Positions 1-5,534 of a DNA stretch of 10,822 nt are shown piece by piece; the first letter of the stretch is position 1, and every line of letters begins with the position of its first letter. The position numbers were made by a program, and so were the translations under genes. Under the pieces are notes generated by a model. That model did not search any database. It was not told where the DNA came from and was given only the letters and a program-made list of their open reading frames with translations. Origin of the DNA: Acidobacteriota bacterium (GTDB lineage: Bacteria; Acidobacteriota; Blastocatellia; Pyrinomonadales; Pyrinomonadaceae); contig JACCVS010000380.1 in assembly GCA_013698055.1 (NCBI GenBank), positions 1 through 10,822 of the forward strand, given 5' to 3'.

Positions 1-623
1 GACTCGGGGTAAATAATCGGCGTCAGGTACATCCAGACCATCAGGAGCAACGCGATTCCCTGCACGATGTCGCGCAGGAAGACGCCGAGGCTGGCGACGA
101 GCCACGCCGCGCCGAACGTGACGAGAAGCTGCGGCACAAGAAGCACGGGCAGCCACAAAACGGTCGGGTGAAGCGTGCGCTGTATGACGAGCGCCAGCAC
201 GAGCAGCGCGACAGTTCCGAACAACTGGTTGGCGAGCGAAGCAAGCGATTGAGCGACTGGCAGAATTTCGAGAGGGAAGACGACGCGCTTGACTAGATTC
301 GCCTGCGAGACGATCTTCTGCGACGACAACTGCACGGCTTCCTGAAACGCAGTCCAGGGCAGCACCCCGCAGAAAAGATAGAGAGCGAATTCCCACCCGC
401 TGCCGCTCACGCCGAACCGCGCGCCGAAGATTCCGGCGAAGATCAGCGTGAATGTCGCAATCGTCACGACGGGCGTCACGACTGCCCAGATAATGCCGAG
501 CACAGAGCCTTTGTAACGCGCGGCAATCTCGCGCCGAACAAGCGAGCCAATCAAATCGAAATGGCGCGGCAACTCAAGGAGCGGACGCCACACCGCTCGC
601 CGCGCTGTTTGGGCTGAGATCAT
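1..623 (-). CDS. wzm: ABC-2 type polysaccharide export permease (Wzm/RfbD/TagG family), 3' end cut by window edge
   Basis: Reverse-strand translation from the ATG at 623-621 stays open for 207 codons to the window edge; the family is usually about 260-280 residues, so the C-terminal part is missing. In the family this is the membrane subunit that, with the ATPase Wzt, moves lipid-linked polysaccharide across the inner membrane. Visible family signatures are an amphipathic N-terminus ending in RREIAARYKGS (residues 30-40), the LG-x(2)-W start of the first membrane segment (about 41-67), further hydrophobic segments near 78-95, 133-148, 155-182 and 188-205, the LVKRVVFPLEILP cytoplasmic motif (110-122), FLRDI-x-Q (182-188) and TPIIYP (201-206). 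An in-frame TAG lies one codon before the ATG, so no longer start exists. Only a weak AGGG precedes it. It is divergent from the glycosyltransferase at 770 and about 3.6 kb from wzt, on the opposite strand, which is unusual. The gene symbol is by function only. Confidence 0.93.
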   Translation of the reverse strand, partial: MISAQTARRAVWRPLLELPRHFDLIGSLVRREIAARYKGSVLGIIWAVVTPVVTIATFTLIFAGIFGARFGVSGSGWEFALYLFCGVLPWTAFQEAVQLSSQKIVSQANLVKRVVFPLEILPVAQSLASLANQLFGTVALLVLALVIQRTLHPTVLWLPVLLVPQLLVTFGAAWLVASLGVFLRDIVQGIALLLMVWMYLTPIIYPE

Positions 624-629
624 GCCCTA

Positions 630-635
630 AGTATA
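630..635 (-). promoter_or_regulatory. possible -10 box (TATACT) directly upstream of wzm
   Basis: On the minus strand a TATACT hexamer ends six bases before the wzm start codon. No convincing TTGACA-like -35 box sits 16-18 bp upstream, where the heptamer-type repeat lies instead. If it is a real -10 element, transcription would begin at or very near the ATG, giving a leaderless message. This fits the weak ribosome-binding site but is not proven by sequence alone. Confidence 0.2.
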
Positions 636-652
636 CCAGTGGTCAGCGCTTG

Positions 653-721
653 GTGGTCAGTGGCCAGTAAAACGCAAAAGCTCAACGCTACCCGTCGTCT
701 TTTTAACTGCCCACTGACCAC
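653..721. repeat. inverted repeat of heptamer-type sequence (TGGTCAG / CTGACCA)
   Basis: The arm 653-668 and the arm 706-721 are reverse complements with one mismatch in 16 bp, separated by 37 bp. Both arms are built from the heptamer TGGTCAG or its complement. A further copy (CCAGTGGTCAG) lies at 636-646, and the right arm runs on with a second ACTGACC unit. It fills most of the divergent gap between wzm and the family 2 glycosyltransferase. Short tandem heptamer repeats of this kind are known as dispersed intergenic elements in several bacterial phyla. It could also form a stem in RNA, but there is no U-tract typical of a terminator. Confidence 0.6.
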
Positions 722-769
722 TGACCACTTGCTTTGCAAGAGTCTTTCCCTGATTATTCATCGCTGATT

Positions 770-1531
770 ATGAAGACAGAGAAGCAGGGAGAGCGCGCGC
801 AGCTTTCCAACATCAAACTCGGAATCGTCTGCCCGATGGCGAATGAGGAAACGTCAGCCGTCAGGTTCGTCAATGCTGTTTTGGAACAGTGTGCGCCGCG
901 CGGGTTTAAGTCCATCGTTTTTTTCGCCGTGCTGGATCGCGTCAGCCGTGATCGAACGCGAGAATTGCTGGAGGAGTTGAAAAGAGACAGGCCTCAGCTC
1001 GAAGTCGTCTGGTCGCCGGAGAACAAGAACGTGGTTGACGCTTACGTTCGCGGCTATCATGAGGCTTTGAACGCGGGGAGCGATTGGATTCTGGAGATTG
1101 ACGCCGGGTTCAGCCACCAGCCATCGGACATTCCGCAATTTTTCGACAAGATGCTGGAAGGCTACGACTGCGTTTTCGGGAGCCGCTTCTGCGTGGGCGG
1201 TAAGGTTTCGGAGAGTTCGACGAAGAGAGAGGTCATCAGTCGCGGAGGAAGTATCCTGGCGAATCTCCTGCTCGGCACGAAGCTCAAAGACATGACGAGC
1301 GGCTTCGAGATGTTCACGCGCGCCGCTCTGCTGGAAGTTCTTGTCAAAGGCATCAGGTCTCGCGGTCCTTTTTTCCAGACTGAGATTAAAACCTATTGCC
1401 GCAACTTGCGGACTACAGAAGTCCCGATTCATTATCGCGCCGCCAGCCACAATGTCGGCAATCAAGCCATCAAGGATTCTTTCAGCAACCTGTGGCGATT
1501 GTTTCGCCTTCGATTGCAAGGCCAACTCTAA
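770..1531 (+). CDS. family 2 glycosyltransferase, dolichyl/polyprenyl-phosphate sugar synthase (DPM1)-like
   Basis: The protein (253 residues from the ATG at 770) has the GT-A layout of GT2 enzymes that move a sugar from a nucleotide donor to a lipid phosphate or a growing glycan. IKLGIVCPMANEE (15-27) is the nucleotide-binding first strand, DWILEIDAGFSHQPSDI (105-121) matches the DPM1-type DAD-x-HPP region, GSRF-x(2)-GG (137-144) follows, and ISRGGSILANLLLG (156-169) with the DMTSGFEMF segment (174-182) is typical of the family's C-terminal half. There is no membrane anchor, so it is probably cytoplasmic. The canonical second aspartate of the DxD is glycine here (D111-A-G). A TTG at 734 would add 12 residues, but the fold begins after residue 14 and neither start has a clear Shine-Dalgarno site; I prefer the ATG. 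It is followed after 25 bp by the STELLO-like gene, probably in one operon. The sugar substrate cannot be told. Confidence 0.88.
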   Translation: MKTEKQGERAQLSNIKLGIVCPMANEETSAVRFVNAVLEQCAPRGFKSIVFFAVLDRVSRDRTRELLEELKRDRPQLEVVWSPENKNVVDAYVRGYHEALNAGSDWILEIDAGFSHQPSDIPQFFDKMLEGYDCVFGSRFCVGGKVSESSTKREVISRGGSILANLLLGTKLKDMTSGFEMFTRAALLEVLVKGIRSRGPFFQTEIKTYCRNLRTTEVPIHYRAASHNVGNQAIKDSFSNLWRLFRLRLQGQL

Positions 1532-1556
1532 AGCACCAGACAGGCAGATCAATTCG

Positions 1557-2579
1557 ATGAAAGATAAGACCGCCCTGATTGTGACTTCGATTGCGCCGCC
1601 GAATGCGGTTTTGCAATCTCTCGCGCAAGGATGCCTCGAACAAGACGTAGAGTTTATCGTCATCGGAGACGAACCCAGCCCGCCCGACTTCAAACTTGAA
1701 GGTTGCCGCTTCTACGGCTTGGCGGAGCAGCGCGAGCTTGGTCTTCGCTTCGCCCTCAAATGTCCGACGAGACATTATGCGCGCAAGAACATCGGCTACC
1801 TTGAGGCGATCCGCGTCGGGGCGGCGGTAATTATCGAGACCGATGATGACAACATTCCCATTGAAGGATTCTGGGCGGAGCGCAGCCGCCGCCAAACTGT
1901 TAACGCCATCTCAAACGCCGGGTGGGTGAATGTGTATCGCTACTTCACGGATGCAAACATCTGGCCTCGGGGTCTGCCGCTAGACCGGATACTGTCAGCC
2001 ATCCCTGCGTTTGAATCGCTCGATCAACAGGACATTGATTGTCCGATTCAGCAGGGTCTCGCCGATGAGAATCCTGACGTTGATGCCATCTATCGCCTGG
2101 CATTGCCGCTGCCGCAATCTTTCAGGAAAGACCGTCGCGTCGCGTTATACGCGGGGTCATGGTCTCCGTTCAATAGCCAGAACACAACCTGGTGGCGAGA
2201 TGCCTTCCCGCTCCTTTATCTGCCCGCCTATTGTTCTTTTCGCATGACGGACATCTGGCGCAGCTTCATTGCGCAGCGCATCGCCTGGGTTAACGATTGG
2301 GCAATCCTCTACCACGAGCCGACCGTCCGGCAGGAGCGCAACGAGCATAACCTGATGCGGGATTTCAAGGATGAAGTGCCCGGCTACCTGAACAACACCG
2401 CCATCTGTGAAGCCCTCGGCAAACTTTCTCTCAAGCCGGGCACGGATCAACTCAGCAATAACCTTCGCGTCTGCTACGAGGAGCTTGTCAGGATGGAGCT
2501 AATCGGACATCAGGAGTTGGATTTGATCGAAGCCTGGGTTGCTGACCTTGAAGAAGTTTCCCGGAATACTAAAATATAA
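1557..2579 (+). CDS. STELLO/DUF288-type putative glycosyltransferase
   Basis: The protein has 340 residues. It opens with a beta strand (KTALIVTSIAPPN, 4-16), then FIVIGDE (33-39), YARKNIGYLEAI (74-85) and the acidic ETDDDN motif (94-99), which is the metal and nucleotide-sugar site expected of a GT-A fold. The C-terminal half holds NSQNTTWW (206-213), a leucine-rich LLYLP block (219-223) and RMTDIWRSFIAQR (229-241). This combination is what I recall of the DUF288/STELLO family, known from plant Golgi proteins that affect cellulose synthase and from nematodes, with bacterial members in polysaccharide loci. The reading frame stays open upstream to 1341, but that part overlaps the preceding GT2 gene. 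The ATG at 1557 sits directly before the first predicted strand, 25 bp after the GT2 stop, with only a weak AGG upstream. The likely role is transfer of a sugar in the locus product; acceptor and sugar are unknown. Confidence 0.78.
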   Translation: MKDKTALIVTSIAPPNAVLQSLAQGCLEQDVEFIVIGDEPSPPDFKLEGCRFYGLAEQRELGLRFALKCPTRHYARKNIGYLEAIRVGAAVIIETDDDNIPIEGFWAERSRRQTVNAISNAGWVNVYRYFTDANIWPRGLPLDRILSAIPAFESLDQQDIDCPIQQGLADENPDVDAIYRLALPLPQSFRKDRRVALYAGSWSPFNSQNTTWWRDAFPLLYLPAYCSFRMTDIWRSFIAQRIAWVNDWAILYHEPTVRQERNEHNLMRDFKDEVPGYLNNTAICEALGKLSLKPGTDQLSNNLRVCYEELVRMELIGHQELDLIEAWVADLEEVSRNTKI

Positions 2580-2610
2580 GATTCAGCACAATGCATTTTA
2601 CGCCGGGGCT

Positions 2611-2784
2611 AAGGAGTTTGCTATGTCGCTTAAAAAGTCCCTACGGAACGGCAGGCGGAATTTCTTTCGCTGGCGGAGCCGGCAGAATCCCCGCCAGAAA
2701 CTGTGGCTGACTCCAATCCCACAACCGCTCCGGGTGCTGGTCTATCTCAAGCGGCCTCATATTCCAGAGCCACGTCGCGTGTGA
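2611..2784 (+). other. strong Shine-Dalgarno plus orphan 53-codon ORF (possible gene relic or microprotein)
   Basis: AAGGAG at 2611-2616 is the best Shine-Dalgarno sequence in the window. It sits six bases before an ATG at 2623 that opens a 53-codon frame ending with TGA at 2784. The predicted peptide begins MSLKKSLRNGRRNFF and is very basic, with no recognised domain. From 2641 on it overlaps the 3' end of the convergent membrane-protein gene, so most of its sequence is antisense to real coding sequence. The simplest reading is the surviving start of a former downstream gene of the GT2/STELLO operon, cut off when the present neighbour arrived. A translated microprotein or a chance match are alternatives. 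Confidence 0.22.
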
Positions 2785-4035
2785 TGCCGCGCCGCGCGTG
2801 TTGATAAATGCGCTCATCAGCAAAAATAGCGCGCCGCAGGCAAGTTGCACGCGCCAGCCTGTGCGCGATGAACCCGCAACACGTTGCTCATGCCAGTTCA
2901 GCATTGCCCTGACGCCTAAGATACCGAGCAGCACAAACCAGGGAACCAACCCCGTAGTGAAACGCGGCCCGAAGCTGTGCCCGCCCCACCAGTGCGAGAA
3001 ACTGGAAATGACTGCGAGGTGGCCTGCGATGATTGCGAGCGAGAGCCAGACGAGCCGTTGATGAACAAGATGTAGCCGGTAACGCGCCAGCAGGAATACC
3101 ACAAAGAGAAGCGATGGGACATAGATCAGCATCCCGCGCGAAGGACTGATGAGATTTCCTGCCAGCGCTTCCCAGAATGTGCTGAACTGCAAACGGCTGG
3201 CGCGATAATAATTGGGGAGAAGCTGGCCGAAGTGCGACCAGGAATAAATGACGAATGCTGTCAGCCACGCCGCGCCTGTCACGGCAAACGGAAGAAATAA
3301 CTGACGGTAATAGATGAAGAGATAAACGGTGATGGCTAAGATATGCACACTGAAAGTCGGGCGCACAAAGTACATCCAAGAGAGCAATGTTGCCAGCAAG
3401 ACAGGATTGAAACGGCGTTTGCCGATTTCGCTTCTCAGCAATAGGAAGATGACGACGCCGAGCAGCAGGATTCCCCACGTCTCCGACCATAAAGCTCTCG
3501 ACGCGGTGCTATAGACCTGAGTTCCGAGCGCGCCACCAAAGGCAACAAGGATGCTCCACTTAACTGAAAGCAGCAACTGCGCCGTATAAAAAAAGATGGT
3601 TGAAAGCAGAGCCATCAAAAATGCCGCGAGTCCTGCCTCAATTATCACTTCACCCCGCCGGTCGTAAGTCCCGTCCGTGTTGGCGGCAGAAATTCCGAAG
3701 AGATTGAACACGGCCACAAACGGCGCGGAGAGGATGGAACTGCCGGGCGGCAGATGGTAGTAAAGATGCCCGCGCGTTACTTCCAGTTGATAGGCAGGCC
3801 CGTTTTTGAAGTAGTATCCGTGCCACACAGGCTCGTGGCGCGGGAGCGAGTATGCGTCCAGCGTGAAGCTGCCGTGGCTGAGCAGGCTCTGGCTAAGCAG
3901 CATCGAGTATTCCGAATCTGCAACCTGACGAATGCGCGAGAAGAGGAAGATGGAAAGCGTCAGGATGAAGATAATCGCGCCCGCCACGGTCGTCGAGCTT
4001 AATCGTTTTATAACTTTGCGGCGGTCTTCGGACAT
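2641..4035 (-). CDS. polytopic membrane protein, GT-C (ArnT/PMT-like) glycosyltransferase candidate
   Basis: The 464-residue protein is strongly hydrophobic. A first membrane segment (about 16-34) is followed by an extracytoplasmic loop beginning with QVADSEYSM (37-45), where D40 and E42 stand where GT-C enzymes keep acidic catalytic residues. About nine or ten further hydrophobic segments follow, for example near 132-152, 160-176, 188-200, 211-244, 247-264, 302-317, 328-346, 364-376 and 397-411. Loop motifs LPPGSS (95-100), SPSRGMLIYVP (297-307) and HWWGGHSFGPRF (348-359) recur in uncharacterised GT-C-like membrane proteins as I remember them. Such enzymes use polyprenyl-phosphate sugars on the periplasmic side, so a substrate made by the nearby DPM1-like GT2 is conceivable. 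The C-terminal tail is proline-rich (PAPPAKEIPPAVP). It is transcribed against both neighbours on its left and divergently from wzt. The ATG at 4035 has no clear ribosome-binding site. The exact family is uncertain. Confidence 0.75.
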   Translation of the reverse strand: MSEDRRKVIKRLSSTTVAGAIIFILTLSIFLFSRIRQVADSEYSMLLSQSLLSHGSFTLDAYSLPRHEPVWHGYYFKNGPAYQLEVTRGHLYYHLPPGSSILSAPFVAVFNLFGISAANTDGTYDRRGEVIIEAGLAAFLMALLSTIFFYTAQLLLSVKWSILVAFGGALGTQVYSTASRALWSETWGILLLGVVIFLLLRSEIGKRRFNPVLLATLLSWMYFVRPTFSVHILAITVYLFIYYRQLFLPFAVTGAAWLTAFVIYSWSHFGQLLPNYYRASRLQFSTFWEALAGNLISPSRGMLIYVPSLLFVVFLLARYRLHLVHQRLVWLSLAIIAGHLAVISSFSHWWGGHSFGPRFTTGLVPWFVLLGILGVRAMLNWHEQRVAGSSRTGWRVQLACGALFLLMSAFINTRGAASHATWLWNMRPLEIDQHPERLWDWSQPQFLAGILPAPPAKEIPPAVP

Positions 4036-4051
4036 TAATGTTCGATCATTG

Positions 4052-4082
4052 TTGAAAGCTGCTCGTGATTAATGAGTAGAAT
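4052..4082 (+). promoter_or_regulatory. possible promoter for the wzt operon
   Basis: The 153-bp divergent region 4036-4188 must serve both the minus-strand membrane protein and wzt. On the plus strand TTGAAA (4052-4057) and TAGAAT (4077-4082) resemble sigma-70 boxes, but their 19-bp spacing is long, and the resulting leader would be about 100 nt. No equally good minus-strand pair was found. Low confidence. Confidence 0.2.
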
Positions 4083-4153
4083 GATAACAGAAAGCTAAAT
4101 CGAAACTCGCTTGTCTATTTCTTCTACGACCCTCCCGAACCGCTTGCGCGCTT

Positions 4154-4170
4154 GTCACCCGTCACTCGTC
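4154..4170. repeat. short tandem heptamer repeat GTCACCC-GTCACTC-GTC
   Basis: Two and a half heptamer units stand 18 bp upstream of the wzt start codon. The unit differs from the TGGTCAG heptamer near wzm, but the 7-bp period and the intergenic position are the same. It may be a dispersed short repeat with no regulatory role. Confidence 0.4.
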
Positions 4171-4188
4171 TAATGTAGGTTTTAGCTT

Positions 4189-5484
4189 ATGGCAACGACA
4201 CTGCGCGTCGAGAATGTTTCCAAGCAGTATCGCATCTACGAGCATCCGGGCGACCGCCTGAAAGAGTCTCTAACGCGCGGGCGGTGGAAGCGTCATCGTG
4301 AGTTCTGGGCTTTGAGCGACATCAGCTTTGAGATCGAGGCGGGAACGACGACGGGCATCATCGGCCCCAACGGCTCCGGCAAATCAACCTTGCTTCAGAT
4401 AATTACCGGCACGCTCGAACCCACGCACGGCGGCGTTTATCACGAAGGGCGCATCGCCGCGCTGCTCGAACTGGGCGCGGGCTTTAACCCGGAGTTCACG
4501 GGCTTGGAGAACATTTACCTGAATGCCGCGTTGATGGGTTTTTCAAGAAGCGAAACGGAAGAGCGCCTGCCGGAGATTAAGCGCTTCGCCGAGATCGGAG
4601 ATTTTCTCAGCCAACCCGTCAAGACCTATTCGAGCGGAATGTATATTCGCCTCGCCTTTGCCATCGCCGTCAGCGCCGAACCCGAAATCCTGATCATAGA
4701 CGAGGCGCTCTCGGTCGGCGACGCCGTTTTCCAGCATCGCTGCCTGCGCCGTATCAAGCAGATGCAGGAGAATGGCGCGACCATTCTCTTCGTCTCGCAC
4801 GACCCGCATTCTATCCGCGCTCTCTGCTCCCGCGCCATCCTGCTCAACGGCGGACGGATGGAGGGTGACGGTGATCCGACTGACGTGCTCAACCGTTACC
4901 GCGAGCTGATCATGTCGCGCGAAGCAGCGTATAAAGCGTCAATACCTGCCGCTCCTGAAACGGATGAATTTGAAGACCTCTCGTTGATGGATGAACGGAT
5001 CGAGCCGCTTAAATACACATACCGTCATGGTGACGGCAGCGCAGAGATTCTGAGCGTTGAATTGATGGATGCTGCGCGCCGCGTGGTTGACCTTGTGGAA
5101 ACGGGCGAGCCTGTGATGGTGCGCGTGCGCGCTCAACTTAACAGCGATGTCAGCGATCCCGTCTGCGGGTTTCTGATTCGCAATCGTCATGGTATTCATG
5201 TCTACGGGACGAATACCGAGATTCAGCAGGCGGATTACGGCTTTGTCAGAAGCGGCCAGGTTATCGAAGCGACGTTCTCTTTCAATTGCTGGCTGGGGGC
5301 GGGTGAGTTCTCGATCACGGTGGCCGTTCACAGCGCCGGCGCTATTAGTTTCGACTGGGTTGACGACGTTGTCTTCTTTCGCGTGATGAGCGGATTCCCA
5401 ATGGAGGGCGTCGCCAATCTCAATGCCAGCGTGACCACGCGGCGGCTCAGTCTGCGCGCTGACCGCGCGGGCGTAAATTTGTAG
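4189..5484 (+). CDS. wzt: polysaccharide ABC exporter ATPase with C-terminal carbohydrate-binding domain (Wzt family)
   Basis: This is the nucleotide-binding subunit that powers Wzm. The ATPase domain spans about 1-245 and has Walker A GPNGSGKST (59-67), the E/L-rich GRIAALLELGAGFNPEFTG segment (87-105) typical of Wzt/TagH-type exporters, signature YSSGM (147-151), Walker B ILIIDEAL (167-174) and the switch histidine H204. A linker follows, then a beta-rich C-terminal domain (about 280-405, with YRHGDGSAEI at 278-287 and GFLIRNRHGIHVYGTNT at 327-343) that matches the Wzt C-terminal carbohydrate-binding domain. At 431 residues it has the length of the two-domain form. In the family this extra domain reads the non-reducing end of the glycan before export. 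AGG lies about nine bases before the ATG. It is followed after 50 bp by the methyltransferase gene, while its permease partner lies far away on the other strand. Confidence 0.95.
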   Translation: MATTLRVENVSKQYRIYEHPGDRLKESLTRGRWKRHREFWALSDISFEIEAGTTTGIIGPNGSGKSTLLQIITGTLEPTHGGVYHEGRIAALLELGAGFNPEFTGLENIYLNAALMGFSRSETEERLPEIKRFAEIGDFLSQPVKTYSSGMYIRLAFAIAVSAEPEILIIDEALSVGDAVFQHRCLRRIKQMQENGATILFVSHDPHSIRALCSRAILLNGGRMEGDGDPTDVLNRYRELIMSREAAYKASIPAAPETDEFEDLSLMDERIEPLKYTYRHGDGSAEILSVELMDAARRVVDLVETGEPVMVRVRAQLNSDVSDPVCGFLIRNRHGIHVYGTNTEIQQADYGFVRSGQVIEATFSFNCWLGAGEFSITVAVHSAGAISFDWVDDVVFFRVMSGFPMEGVANLNASVTTRRLSLRADRAGVNL

Positions 5485-5519
5485 AGTGAGTTTTTCCGGC
5501 GGGTGGTAGCCATCTTGCC

Positions 5520-5533
5520 GACGTTTGAACGTC
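5520..5533. promoter_or_regulatory. dyad GACGTT-TG-AACGTC just before the methyltransferase start codon
   Basis: A perfect 6-bp inverted repeat with a 2-bp centre ends one base before the ATG at 5535, in the place where a Shine-Dalgarno site would be expected; none is seen there. It could be a protein-binding site or chance. The two-base centre makes an RNA hairpin unlikely. Confidence 0.2.
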
Positions 5534-5534
5534 A

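Noticed and set aside
1341..1556. N-terminal extension of the STELLO-like frame upstream of 1557
   Set aside because: It would overlap the GT2 gene by 190 bp, and its residues look like out-of-frame coding DNA; the domain begins right after the ATG at 1557.
854..1693. 279-codon minus-strand open frame
   Set aside because: It is antisense to the GT2 and STELLO-like genes, which have clear motifs, and its own translation shows no recognisable domain.
2888..3490. 200-codon minus-strand frame overlapping the GT-C-like gene
   Set aside because: It is a shifted frame within the membrane-protein gene, without its hydrophobic pattern.
4032..4041. Palindrome ACATTAATGT over the start codon of the GT-C-like gene
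   Set aside because: It is a short AT-rich palindrome, easily expected by chance, with no second copy seen nearby.
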